In this document: positions 8,420-17,380 of the stretch, piece by piece
How positions within the stretch are numbered: position 1 is the stretch's first letter
Layout of the letters: every line of letters starts with the position of its first letter
NCBI GenBank assembly: GCA_004359425.1
Contig: PTEU01000001.1
Span: forward strand, 879,465 to 943,464
DNA length: 64,000 nucleotides
Origin: Ideonella sp. MAG2
GTDB taxonomy: Bacteria > Pseudomonadota > Gammaproteobacteria > Burkholderiales > Burkholderiaceae_C
Direction: 5' to 3'
Position numbers and translations under genes: made by a program
The notes under the pieces: generated by a model
Seen by the model: the letters and a program-made list of their open reading frames with translations, nothing else
Told to the model about the DNA's origin: nothing
Database searches by the model: none

Positions 8420-8819
8420 CACGGATTATCACGGACAGAAACGCCCCCCAACATGGGTGCTTGCCTGCCGTGGGGCGGCGCTGTTAGGATGCAACGCACT
8501 ATTTCTCACCCACAGGGCCTGTCATGACCACCCGCCACCGCACCACCGCCAAGCTCCCAGCGTTTTCGCTGCGAGTGGCGTGTGTACGTGGCGCGATGGC
8601 GGGTATCCGCAGTCGCTCCCGGCGACCTGGACCCTGAGCGGTACCCCCCGCTTCTGAACCCAGGCCCCCGGTCACCACGGCGGCAAGCAGGTTCAGAGGC
8701 CCCCTTCTTCCGCAGCGCTTACCCCGTGGCCCGCATTGCACAGGCGCCACATCGGCGCCTATGCCCACCAAGTACAACCCAAGCCCACAAGGCTTGTGTT
8801 CGAGTTGAGGGAGAACATT
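8420..8819. other. Gap with possible gene remnant
   Basis: About 400 bases without an intact gene. ATG 8524 opens a 37-codon frame (MTTRHRTTAKLP...), and a different frame, ending at 8657, reads TWRDGGYPQSLPATWTLSG. The two could be the start and end of a gene whose middle is lost, but no family is recognised. The last 15 bases hold the ribosome site of the MFS gene (GAGGGAG). Confidence 0.3.
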
Positions 8820-9859
8820 GTGTTGAATGTCTTGAACGGAGCTTTCGGCTCGCTGGGTGCCAAAGCCCGAGCCGCCGTGACCCTGTCGCCCACAGACCTG
8901 CTGCGAGATGCGGTTTATCGCCGACTGTGGACGTCCATCCTCATCAGCTCTTTCGGCGGCCAAGTCAGCATGTTGGCCCTGCCGCTGACCGCCGCCGTGC
9001 TGCTGCAAGCCACCCCCACCCAAATGGGCTGGTTGCTGGCGGCCGAGCTGCTGCCCTTTGTGCTGTTTTCGCTGCCGGCCGGGGTGTGGCTGGACCGCGT
9101 GCTCAAGCTGCCGGTCTACATCATCGGCGAAGCCCTTTTGGGTGTGGCCTTGGCCACCGTGCCCCTGGCGTGGTGGATGGGCTGGCTCAACATGGGCTGG
9201 CTCTACGCCGTGGGCTTTGCCATGGGGGCGGTGCACACCACCGCAGGCTCGGCCGCGCAGATCGTGCTGACCCAGGTGGTGCCGCGTGAGCGCTTGGTCG
9301 AAGCCCATGCCAAGAACGCGCTGGCCAGCTCCAGCGCCGAGGTGGCTGGCCCCGGCGTGGCGGGGGCCTTGATCCGCCTGCTGGGCGCGCCGGTGGCCTT
9401 GTTGGTGGACGCGCTGATGCTGGCCATCTCGGCCTGGATAGCCTCATCTTGGGCTGGTTCATCACCGCCCTGGGCTGGTTACTGCTGGCCGTGGCACCGG
9501 TGGGCACAGTGGGCGTGTGGATGTTTGGTCTGATGCTCTCGCTATTTGGCGTGGGCGCGGTGCTCATCTTCATCAACTTCATCTCGCTGCGCCAAGCCGT
9601 GACGCCCGAGCCCATGCTGGGCCGCATGACCAGCACCGTGCGCTGGCTCATCCTGCTGCCCGCAGGCCCCGGTGCCCTGATAGGCGGCTGGCTGGGCGAG
9701 CATGTGGACCTGCGCGCCTCATTGGTTTTCTCTGGCAGCGTCTGCTTGCTGATGTGCGCAGTGGCCTGGCACTGGCCCGTGATCCGCAGTGTCAAAGTCT
9801 TGCCCAAGCCGCAAGACACAGTGCCGGGGACGCAGGCGGTGGATGAGGCGACGACGTAA
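8820..9859 (+). pseudogene. MFS transporter with internal deletion and frameshift
   Basis: The N-terminal half (from GTG 8820, GAGGGAG upstream) reads as an EntS/MFS_3-type exporter through about six membrane helices (ILISSFGGQVSMLALPLTAA, LPAGVWLDRVLKLPVYI, GPGVAGALIRLLGAPVALLV). At about 9436-9446 the frame shifts to a second frame that reads the family's C-terminal helices (LGWFITALGWLLLAVAP, FINFISLRQAVTPEPMLGRM, GALIGGWLGEHV). Together these give about 340 residues against about 420 for the family, so roughly 80 residues in the middle are missing and the two halves are out of frame. The product cannot be functional unless this is a sequencing or assembly error. Confidence 0.8.
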
Positions 9860-9911
9860 GGCCTTAGCCCTGGTGTGGGTGGGGCTTGGCATCCGTGCGT
9901 TGGGTTGAATC

Positions 9912-9950
9912 TGTACAAATCTGCAAATTGATTGCGAAATTGTACAAATC
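9912..9950 (+). promoter_or_regulatory. Direct repeat TGTACAAATC x2 abutting the ATPase start
   Basis: Identical 10-base copies lie at 9912-9921 and 9941-9950, 29 bases apart start to start. The second ends exactly before ATG 9951. No Shine-Dalgarno site is present. The repeat looks like an operator pair, or part of a leaderless promoter. Confidence 0.45.
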
Positions 9951-11165
9951 ATGACTCTTGCACGCCAAGCACAATCCACCTTGCTAAGGCTGAGCCAAGC
10001 CTTTCGTGTGGTCGCCATTACGGGGCCACGTCAGTCGGGCAAGACCACCTTGGCGCAACTGTGCTTTCCCGAGAAACCTTACCTCAGTTTGGAAGACCTG
10101 GACGTACGGCACCGCGCCCAGGCCGACCCGCGCGGCTTCTTGGCACAGTTTCCCCAAGGGGCGGTGCTCGACGAGGTGCAACGCCTGCCCGACCTGCTCT
10201 CGTATCTGCAAGGGGTAGTGGATCAACGTCAGCGCATGGGCGACTTTGTCTTGACCGGCTCTGAGCAGTTTGGGCTGCGTGCAGGCATCAGCCAAAGCCT
10301 GGCGGGTAGGGTCGCTCATATCGAACTCTTGCCTCTGAGCCTGAAGGAATTGGCTCGGACTCGGCAGTTCCAAGACTTGGCGTCAAAGCCTTCGGGGCCG
10401 AACCAAGCCCTGATGCATTGGATGTGGCAGGGGTCATACCCGGCGCTATATGCGGGCCAGGCCGGGGCGAGCGAAGAGTCCATGGCCGCTCCTAATGACT
10501 GGTACGCGCAGTTTCTAGCCACCTATGTTCAGCGCGACGTGCGCCAGATCACCGGGGTGCAAGACTTGGCGGCTTTCGAGCGCTTTGTCTTGCTGTGTGC
10601 AGGCCGCTGCGGGCAGTTGTTGAACATGAGTTCGCTGGCCAGTGACGCAGGTGTGTCGGCGAACACGGCCAAGCACTGGATCAGCGTCTTGCAGGCCAGC
10701 TACATCATTCGCCTGCTGGAGCCCTGGCATGAGAATTTTGGCAAGCGCTTGGTCAAGATGCCCAAGCTGTACTTTCTGGACACCGGTCTGCTCTGCCACT
10801 TGCTGCGCATCGAAAGCCCTGCCGCCTTGGCCCAACATGCCCTTCGCGGCGCCGTGTTCGAGTCTTGGGTCTTGGCCGAAACCTTGAAGCACCGTCTCAA
10901 TCAAGGGTTCAGGCCTGACATTTATTTCTGGCGAGACAACCATGGCACCGAGGTGGATCTTCTCTATCCGCAAGGCGACCTCCTGTACCCCGTAGAGATC
11001 AAATCCGGCCAAACCTTCAGTCCAGACTGGCTGTCGGCCATCGACAAGTTCAGGCGCTACGCAGGCACCAAGGCGGGCCCAGGAGCGGTGGTGTATGGCG
11101 GCGAGGAATCCTTTTCGTTCAAGGAACAGGCCATCTACTCCTGGCAGGTTTTGGGACAGGGGTAA
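9951..11165 (+). CDS. AAA-type ATPase with DUF4143 domain
   Basis: This 404-residue protein has an N-terminal AAA_14 ATPase domain: Walker A GPRQSGKTTL (about residues 24-33), Walker B AVLDEVQRL and sensor region FVLTGSEQFGL. A C-terminal DUF4143 half follows (LETYVQRDV-like ATYVQRDVRQI, YFLDTGLLCHLLRI, IYFWRDNHGTEVDLL, YPVEIKSGQTF). The last motif pair (EVDLL...VEIKSG) resembles a restriction-endonuclease-fold core. The family is common in bacteria, is often acquired horizontally, and has no settled function. The gene stands alone between a broken transporter and a convergent gene, with a repeated 10-mer directly upstream. Confidence 0.85.
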   Translation: MTLARQAQSTLLRLSQAFRVVAITGPRQSGKTTLAQLCFPEKPYLSLEDLDVRHRAQADPRGFLAQFPQGAVLDEVQRLPDLLSYLQGVVDQRQRMGDFVLTGSEQFGLRAGISQSLAGRVAHIELLPLSLKELARTRQFQDLASKPSGPNQALMHWMWQGSYPALYAGQAGASEESMAAPNDWYAQFLATYVQRDVRQITGVQDLAAFERFVLLCAGRCGQLLNMSSLASDAGVSANTAKHWISVLQASYIIRLLEPWHENFGKRLVKMPKLYFLDTGLLCHLLRIESPAALAQHALRGAVFESWVLAETLKHRLNQGFRPDIYFWRDNHGTEVDLLYPQGDLLYPVEIKSGQTFSPDWLSAIDKFRRYAGTKAGPGAVVYGGEESFSFKEQAIYSWQVLGQG

Positions 11166-11171
11166 CAGGCC

Positions 11172-12983
11172 CTAGATCGCCTGTGCGATCCAACGGTTGA
11201 TCTTGTCCTCCAGCACCGGCAGCGGGAGCGCGCCGGTGCTGAGAATCTGGTCATGGAAGGCTCGGATGTCAAATTTGCTGCCCATGGTGGCTTCTGCTTG
11301 TTTGCGTAGCCGTTGGATGGTCAATGCTCCGACTTTGTAGGCCAGCGCTTGGCTGGGCACAGCGATATAGCGCTCGACCTCGGCGGTGACGTCGGTGCGG
11401 CCCATGTCGCTGTTGGTCATCATGTAGTCGATCGCCTGGTCGCGGCTCCAGCCCTTAGCATGAATGCCCGTGTCAACCACCAGGCGCATGGCGCGCAGCA
11501 TTTCGTCCGACAAGGTGCCGATGCGGGCATAGGGGTCTTTGTAAAAGCCCATGTCGTAGCCCAGGGTTTCGGCGTACAGCGCCCAGCCCTCGGCATAGGC
11601 GGTGTTGCCGCCAAAGCGCATGAAGGCGGGCAAGGCCTCGTTCTCTTGAGCCAGGCTGATCTGGAAGTGGTGGCCCGGTGCGCCCTCGTGGAGGTAGAGA
11701 GTGGTCATGCCCGGTGTGGTGCGGCTGGGCAGGTCATAGGCGTTGAAATAAAACACGCCGGGCCGCTTGCCATCCGGCGTGCCTGAGTCGTAGCTGCCGC
11801 CCGCTTCATACTTTTCGCGGAACTCTTCGTAAGGGCGAATCTCAAGCGCAGCTTTGGGCAAGGTCGAAAAATAGCTGCCGATCACTGCATCCACCTTTTT
11901 GCCGATGTCGACATACCCTTGGGTCAGTGCTTCGCGGCTGCTGGGTTTGAACTTGGGGTCGGTGCGCAGGTGTTCAAAAAATTCGGCCAAACTGCCCTTG
12001 AAGCCAATCTCTTCTTGGGTCCTGCTCATTTCAGCGCTGATGCGTGCAACTTCTCTGAGCCCGAGCTCGTGAATGTCGCCCGCTGACATCTTCAAAGTGG
12101 TCGACCCTTCGATCAACAGCTGATAGAGCTTGTCGCCACCCTTCATATGCAGCAGCCCCAAGCCTTCGCGAGCATCCGCCAGATAGCTGGTCTTCAAATA
12201 GTCGCGTAAGCGGGTCAGCGCGGGCATCACGTCCTGGGTGAGTGATTGCCTGAGCGCAGCGGTGATGCGCGCCTTTTCGGCCTCAGTGAAGCTGGCCGGG
12301 ATGTTGCGGATAGGCCCCCAATACGGTGACTCTTCCAGCGGCATGCCGAGTTGCAAATCCAACTGGGCAATGACGTTGTTGATCGTCAGCTTGGTTTCCA
12401 CCACCCCAGAGGCTTGCCCCTGCTTGAACCGCGCGATGGCCTGGTCAATGATGGCAGCGAAATTGGCATGACGCTTGACGTTGTTGTCATAGTCCAGCGT
12501 GGTTTTGAACGGGGCAGCGCCTTTTCCACTGGCGAAGCTCGGGTAGAAGGTGTGGATGCCGAAAAAATGGTTGATCGGCCGCACGGCTGTGAGCGCCAAG
12601 ATCTCTGGGCTGAGACGCTCCAGTGCCTTGCGCTGGTTCCACGCGTACACATCGTAGGCAATTTGGTCCGTGGCATTGAGCTTGGCCCGGTTGATGGTGC
12701 CCAGGTCAGCCAAGTTCTTTTCGGCAGCAGCCCGTTCGGCCTTGTAGTAAGCGTCCGACCCGAAATCGCCCAGCCGGTCGGCATAGCGCATATCGCCGCG
12801 AAACAGCGCACTGATGGGGTTGCGCTTCAGTGAGGCTTCGTCATCGGCGGCAAATATCGCAAACATTCGATCGCGCTCGACCTGCGCAGGCGCGGGCGCG
12901 CTGGCGCCCGACTGTGCAAGGGCCGGCACAACCAGCGCGGACGTGGCGAGCAAAGTGGCAACCAACAGCGAACGATTGATCAT
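11172..12983 (-). CDS. DUF885 family protein, probable secreted zinc peptidase
   Basis: This 603-residue protein has a clear Sec signal peptide (hydrophobic core LLVATLLATSALVVPALA, cleavage near residue 23), so the mature protein is periplasmic or exported. It has the hallmark DUF885 motif LHEGAPGHHFQ (about residues 428-438), which resembles the metal site of M1/M3-like peptidases, and a downstream GWALYAETLG whose Glu is a likely third ligand. Length is normal for the family. AAGGGA precedes the ATG. It converges with the DUF4143 ATPase, 6 bases between stops. The substrate is unknown. Confidence 0.85.
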   Translation of the reverse strand: MINRSLLVATLLATSALVVPALAQSGASAPAPAQVERDRMFAIFAADDEASLKRNPISALFRGDMRYADRLGDFGSDAYYKAERAAAEKNLADLGTINRAKLNATDQIAYDVYAWNQRKALERLSPEILALTAVRPINHFFGIHTFYPSFASGKGAAPFKTTLDYDNNVKRHANFAAIIDQAIARFKQGQASGVVETKLTINNVIAQLDLQLGMPLEESPYWGPIRNIPASFTEAEKARITAALRQSLTQDVMPALTRLRDYLKTSYLADAREGLGLLHMKGGDKLYQLLIEGSTTLKMSAGDIHELGLREVARISAEMSRTQEEIGFKGSLAEFFEHLRTDPKFKPSSREALTQGYVDIGKKVDAVIGSYFSTLPKAALEIRPYEEFREKYEAGGSYDSGTPDGKRPGVFYFNAYDLPSRTTPGMTTLYLHEGAPGHHFQISLAQENEALPAFMRFGGNTAYAEGWALYAETLGYDMGFYKDPYARIGTLSDEMLRAMRLVVDTGIHAKGWSRDQAIDYMMTNSDMGRTDVTAEVERYIAVPSQALAYKVGALTIQRLRKQAEATMGSKFDIRAFHDQILSTGALPLPVLEDKINRWIAQAI

Positions 12984-13089
12984 GGAGTCCCTTGAACGCG
13001 GCTAAGCCGGGCAACGTGATGGTGGGTGAATTGCGACCTGTGGCTTGCTTGGCGACCTGACCATGTCCGGTTTTGGGAGGGCAAGATCA

Positions 13090-13848
13090 TCACCCCGCCG
13101 AAAACCTATCCACCGCATCCGTGATGATCCCGTCAATACCCAGCCGCAGCAGGCGCTGAACCTCAGCCTCATCGTTGACGGTATAGACCAGCGCACGCAT
13201 CCCGGCGGCGTGGAGTTGTGCAATCAGAGCGGCGTCCATCAGCGCGTAGTTGGTGATGACGGCGGCACAGTCCAAGGCTTGCGCTGCGGGCCACCAGCCG
13301 TCCCAGAGGGTGTCCACCAGCAGGGCGCGGGGCAGGTGGGGGGCGCTGGCTTGGGCGGCTTGCAGGGCTTCGGGGCTGAAGGAGCTGAGGACCGGGGCCT
13401 GGGCAGGGGCGGCACCGGCCCAGAGCTGAGCCACCGCTTGGGCCACCAGGTGGCCGGTGTGGGCCTCGTCGCCCGGGGTGGGCTTGATCTCCAGGTCCAG
13501 CGCAAAGCCATTGCGGCGCAGGTAGGCGGCGATGGCCTGCAGTGAGGGCAGGGGCTCGCCCGCGTAGGCGCGGCTGTGCCAAGCACCCGCATCGACTCGC
13601 GACAAGTCGTGCCAAGGGTGCCGCTTGGCCAAGCCGCGCTGGGGCGTGGTGCGGTCTAGCGTGGCGTCGTGCAGCAAGAAGGGCACATCGTCGGCCGAGA
13701 GTTTGACGTCGCACTCAAAGGCCCGGTAGCCGTGGCGCGCGCCTTCGCGGAAGGCGGCCAAGGTGTTTTCAGGGGCCAGCTTGCCCGCGCCCCGGTGGGC
13801 GATCCACAGCGGCAAGGGCCAATCGGCGGGGGTGACTTTGAAGCTCAT
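13090..13848 (-). CDS. ugpQ: Glycerophosphodiester phosphodiesterase UgpQ
   Basis: This 252-residue cytoplasmic enzyme hydrolyses glycerophosphodiesters to glycerol-3-phosphate and an alcohol. GDPD-family residues are visible: [14 protein letters not shown] near the N-terminus (catalytic His), [19 protein letters not shown] (metal-binding Glu/Asp and second His) and LDLEIKP. The start ATG overlaps the ugpC stop by 4 bases, as in a coupled operon. It is the last gene of the ugpB-A-E-C-Q order. The enzyme looks intact although the permease genes upstream are broken. Confidence 0.92.
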   Translation of the reverse strand: MSFKVTPADWPLPLWIAHRGAGKLAPENTLAAFREGARHGYRAFECDVKLSADDVPFLLHDATLDRTTPQRGLAKRHPWHDLSRVDAGAWHSRAYAGEPLPSLQAIAAYLRRNGFALDLEIKPTPGDEAHTGHLVAQAVAQLWAGAAPAQAPVLSSFSPEALQAAQASAPHLPRALLVDTLWDGWWPAAQALDCAAVITNYALMDAALIAQLHAAGMRALVYTVNDEAEVQRLLRLGIDGIITDAVDRFSAG

Positions 13849-14939
13849 GGGGCGCTGTTGCTCACCACACGTTGCTGGGTGTTGGCATCAAACCAATGCA
13901 GGTGATGAGGCGCCGCCTGCAGGTAGACCGTGTCGCCTGCCTTGGGCGCTGGGTCGGTGCTGTCGATGCGCACAGTGAAGGTGCTGCTGCCCGTGCCGCC
14001 GCCCATGGTGCCGTGCACCAAGCGCTCGGCGCCCAGCATCTCCACCAAATGCACCTGAAGGGGCCAGCCGCTGGCGGTGGGGCTGATGTGGGCATGCTCG
14101 GGCCGCAGGCCCAGGATCATGTCGCCGCTGCGCGGGGCTGCGGCGGGCAAGGGCAGGTGGGTGCCGCCCACCTGAAAGGCTTCGTGAAGGGCGCTGCCGC
14201 GCAGCAGGTTCATGGGCGGCGAGCCGATGAAGCTGGCCACAAAGGTGGTGGCGGGGCGGGCGTAGACCTCTTCCGGCGTGCCGATCTGCTCCATACGGCC
14301 GCCGTTCATCACGATCATGCGCTGGGCCAGAGTCATGGCTTCAACTTGGTCGTGGGTGACGAACAGGCTGGTCACGCCCAGCTCGGCGTGCAGCTTTTGA
14401 ATCTCCAGCCGGGTTTGGGCGCGCAGCTTGGCGTCCAGGTTGGAGAGCGGTTCGTCAAACAAAAACACCTGGGGCTGACGCACGATGGCGCGGCCCATGG
14501 CCACGCGCTGGCGCTGGCCACCTGAGAGCTGGCGGGGCTTGCGGTCGAGCAGGGCGCCCAGCTCCAAAATCTTGGCAGCCTTTTGCACGCGTTGCTCAAT
14601 CTCGGCTTTTGGTTTGCCCGCAATCTTCAGGCCGTAGGCCATGTTGTCGTACACGCTCATGTGCGGGTAGAGCGCGTAGTTCTGAAACACCATGGCGATG
14701 TCGCGTTCGGCAGGCTCTAGCTTGTTCACCACACGGGGGCCAATCGCCACCTCGCCGCCAGTGATCTCTTCCAAGCCCGCCACCATGCGCAGCAGGGTGC
14801 TTTTGCCGCAGCCTGAGGGGCCGACGATGACGATGAACTCGCCGTCGGCAATCTCGGCATTCACGCCATGAATGACTTTGTTGGCACCAGCGCCACGGCC
14901 ATAGGTCTTTTCAACCGCACGAAGGGAAATGCTTGCCAT
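13845..14939 (-). CDS. ugpC: sn-glycerol-3-phosphate ABC transporter ATP-binding protein UgpC
   Basis: This 364-residue ATPase energises glycerol-3-phosphate or glycerophosphodiester uptake at the inner membrane. Walker [10 protein letters not shown] (about residues 38-46), Q-loop [17 protein letters not shown], signature LSGGQRQRV and Walker [17 protein letters not shown] are all present, with a C-terminal TOBE/OB regulatory region as in MalK-type proteins. It overlaps ugpQ by 4 bases and lies 1 base after the broken ugpE. Such ATPases can serve other permeases, so the gene may still be useful without UgpAE. Confidence 0.93.
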   Translation of the reverse strand: MASISLRAVEKTYGRGAGANKVIHGVNAEIADGEFIVIVGPSGCGKSTLLRMVAGLEEITGGEVAIGPRVVNKLEPAERDIAMVFQNYALYPHMSVYDNMAYGLKIAGKPKAEIEQRVQKAAKILELGALLDRKPRQLSGGQRQRVAMGRAIVRQPQVFLFDEPLSNLDAKLRAQTRLEIQKLHAELGVTSLFVTHDQVEAMTLAQRMIVMNGGRMEQIGTPEEVYARPATTFVASFIGSPPMNLLRGSALHEAFQVGGTHLPLPAAAPRSGDMILGLRPEHAHISPTASGWPLQVHLVEMLGAERLVHGTMGGGTGSSTFTVRIDSTDPAPKAGDTVYLQAAPHHLHWFDANTQQRVVSNSAP

Positions 14940-14940
14940 C

Positions 14941-15398
14941 TTATTTCTCGGTATCCACCAGGCCCTTGACGAACCACTTTTGCATCAGGATCACCACCGC
15001 TGCCGGTGGCAGCATGGCCAACATGGCCGTAGCCATCACCACATTCCATTCGGTGTAGGACTCGCCGGCAATCAGCCGCTTGATGCCCATCACCACCGGG
15101 TACATGGTCTCGTTGGTGGTCACCAGCAGCGGCCAGAGGTATTGGTTCCAGCCATAAATGAACTGGATCAGGCCGGCATCTCGCTGCCAAACTCATTTTT
15201 GCCACCAAACAGCGCGCGCTGGTAGGTCTCCAGGCCGTGGCCGCCCGGGATCAGCGAGAGCGGGCGGCTCTGTGCAATGACCTCCGCCGTTTGGGTGGAG
15301 GCCACAAAGGTCAGGTAGATGGGAAAGGCCACGATAAGCACACCCAGGATGAGCACGGTGTGCGCCAGCAGGGTGGCGATGGGGCGACGTTCAATCAT
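14941..15398 (-). pseudogene. ugpE: ugpE, ABC permease with internal deletion and frameshift
   Basis: From ATG 15398 (AGGGG upstream) the first 73 codons read a normal UgpE start: a first membrane helix VLILGVLIVAFPIYLTFVAS and the periplasmic stretch PLSLIPGGHGLETYQRALFG. At about 15168-15180 the sequence jumps, in a different frame, to the C-terminal 78 residues ([47 protein letters not shown]). About 130 residues, including the EAA loop that contacts UgpC, are absent. The gene lies between ugpA and ugpC in the usual order. Confidence 0.88.
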
Positions 15399-15413
15399 GA
15401 TGGGTGCCCCTTT

Positions 15414-15771
15414 TCAATACTGAACCTTGCGCTCGACAAAGCGGAATTGCACCACCGTCAGCGCCACCACAATGACCATCAACACCACTGATTGCGCGGC
15501 CGAGCCGCCCATGTCCAGGGCCTTGAAGCCGTCGTAATAAACCTTGTAGACCAAGATCGCTGTGTCTTTGCCCGGGCCGCCTTGAGTGGCCGCATCGACG
15601 ATGGCAAAGGTGTCGAAGAAGGCATAGACGATGTTGATGACCAGCAAGAAAAACGCGGTGGGCGAGAGCAGCGGGAACTGCACCGTCCAAAAGCGCTTCC
15701 AGGGCCCGGCACCGTCAATGGCGGCGGCTTCGATCAGCGATTTGGGGATGGCCTGCAAACCGGCCAAACTT
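15414..15771 (-). pseudogene. ugpA: ugpA, ABC permease lacking its N-terminal half
   Basis: Only the C-terminal 119 residues of UgpA remain. The conserved EAA region is present ([20 protein letters not shown]), followed by two membrane helices ([38 protein letters not shown]) and the usual end FVERKVQY. Homology begins right after an in-frame stop at about 15774, and only 77 bases separate it from ugpB. About 175 N-terminal residues, with four membrane helices, are missing. A GC-rich hairpin (CGGGGC/GCCCCG, 15781-15807) lies in the gap. Confidence 0.88.
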
Positions 15772-15848
15772 TAAAGTGAACGGGGCACCTTCGTGTTTGG
15801 CGCCCCGTGTGTCACAGCTTTAGGGGCTGGTCAGCCCCATGGGCAATC

Positions 15849-17159
15849 TTACATTTTTGCAGTCTTCTCAAAGCGCTCAAGTTGCTCGTTGCCCCGGGTG
15901 ATGGCCGCATCCAGCGCTTCTTTGGCCCCCTTCTTGCCAGCCCACACGCCTTCCAACTCTTCGTCGATGATGGTGCGGATCTGCACAAAGTTGCCCAGGC
16001 GCACGCCGCGAGATTTGTCGGTGGTTTTGCGGATCATCTGTGTCACCGAGACATCCGTGCCGGGGTTTTCTTTGTAGAAGCCGGATTTGTCCGTCATCTC
16101 AAACGAGGCCTTGGTCACCGGCAAGTAGCCGGTGCGCTGGTGGCTCTTGGCCGCCACATCGGCTTGCGAGAGATAGGCAAAGAAGGCGGCCACGCCCTTG
16201 TACTCGGGGGCCTTTTTGCCACTCATCACCCACAGGCTGGCACCGCCAATCACGGTGTTCTGCGGGCTGCCCGGCACGTCGGGGTAGTAGGGCAGGGTGC
16301 CAATGCCGGCGGCAAACTTGGCATTGCGCTTCACATTGCCGTAGAGCGCCGAGGAGCCGGTCATCATGGCGCATTCACCCGAGACAAAGGTGCCGTCGGC
16401 CGCATTGCCTCGGCCCTTGTAGACAAACAGGCCTTGCTTGGCCATATTGCCCAGGTTCTCGATGTGGCGCACATGCAGCGGGGTGTTGAAGGCCAGGCGC
16501 GTGTCCAGGCCGCCAAAGCCGTTGTTCTTGGTGGCAAACAGGGTGTTGTGCCAGGCCGAGAAGCTCTCCAACTGGGTCCAACTGATCCAGGAGGTGGTGT
16601 AGGGGCACTTGTGGCCGCTGGCCTTCAACTTGGCGGCGGCCAGGGCCACTTCAGGCCAGGTGGTGGGCGGCTTGTTCGGGTCTAGGCCTGCGGCCTTGAA
16701 GGCGTCTTTGTTGTAGTGGAAGACGGGGGTGGAGCTGTTGAAGGGGAAGCTCAACATCTGCCCATTGGGGGCGGTGTAGTAGCCAGCCACGGCGGGCACA
16801 TAGGCGGCGGGGTCAAACTTTTGCCCTGCTTCTTTCATGACCTCGGCCACCGGCTTGATGGCACCCTTGGAGGCCATCATGGTGGCAGTGCCCACCTCAA
16901 ACACCTGCAAGATGTGTGGCGCATTGCCTGCGCGGAAGGCGGCAATGGCGGCGGTCATGGACTCGTCGTAGCTGCCCTTGAAGGTCGGCACGACCTTGTA
17001 CTCCTTCTGGCTGGCATTGAAGTCCTTGGCCAGGTCGTTCACCCATTCGCCCAGGGCGCCGCCCATCGAGTGCCACCACTGCACCTCCACCTGGGCAAAC
17101 GCAGGTTGGGCCAAGCCGGTTGCGGCCACAGCCGCCAGGGCGAGAAGACGTTTTTGCAT
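15849..17159 (-). CDS. ugpB: sn-glycerol-3-phosphate-binding periplasmic protein UgpB
   Basis: This 436-residue family 1 solute-binding protein captures glycerol-3-phosphate or glycerophosphodiesters in the periplasm. It starts at ATG 17159 with GGAGA upstream and has a signal peptide (RLLALAAVAATGLAQPAFA). UgpB features include VQWWHSMGGALGEWVN at the mature N-terminus, MLSFPFNSSTPVFHYNKDAF and SSALYGNVKRNAKFAAGIGT. It heads the leftward ugp operon and appears intact, but with UgpA and UgpE broken it has no obvious cognate permease here. Confidence 0.93.
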   Translation of the reverse strand: MQKRLLALAAVAATGLAQPAFAQVEVQWWHSMGGALGEWVNDLAKDFNASQKEYKVVPTFKGSYDESMTAAIAAFRAGNAPHILQVFEVGTATMMASKGAIKPVAEVMKEAGQKFDPAAYVPAVAGYYTAPNGQMLSFPFNSSTPVFHYNKDAFKAAGLDPNKPPTTWPEVALAAAKLKASGHKCPYTTSWISWTQLESFSAWHNTLFATKNNGFGGLDTRLAFNTPLHVRHIENLGNMAKQGLFVYKGRGNAADGTFVSGECAMMTGSSALYGNVKRNAKFAAGIGTLPYYPDVPGSPQNTVIGGASLWVMSGKKAPEYKGVAAFFAYLSQADVAAKSHQRTGYLPVTKASFEMTDKSGFYKENPGTDVSVTQMIRKTTDKSRGVRLGNFVQIRTIIDEELEGVWAGKKGAKEALDAAITRGNEQLERFEKTAKM

Positions 17160-17380
17160 GGAATCTCCGTAAATAGAAGCACCGCCAAAGTCGGGTGATC
17201 TCGGCAGTGTCGTCAATGTTTGTGACAGGGCTGTGTTGTGGCACACCTATAGGCATTCGGTGCTAAGGGATTGCCCGAGGTAAGTTGTCAGTCGCAGTTG
17301 CTTCCAACGCATTGGAGAATGGGGGGCAGCCTCTGGATCATTGAGATGCTGACCAAAAAATAAGGTCTGAGGAGATTTTC

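Noticed and set aside
15781..15807. CGGGGC/GCCCCG hairpin between ugpB and ugpA remnant as terminator
   Set aside because: It has internal mismatches and no T-tract on the minus strand, so it is not reported as a terminator.
17211..17228. Pho-box-like sequence upstream of ugpB (minus strand CTGTCACAAACATTGACG)
   Set aside because: Only the first 7-base half matches the consensus; the second half is poor, so phosphate control cannot be claimed.
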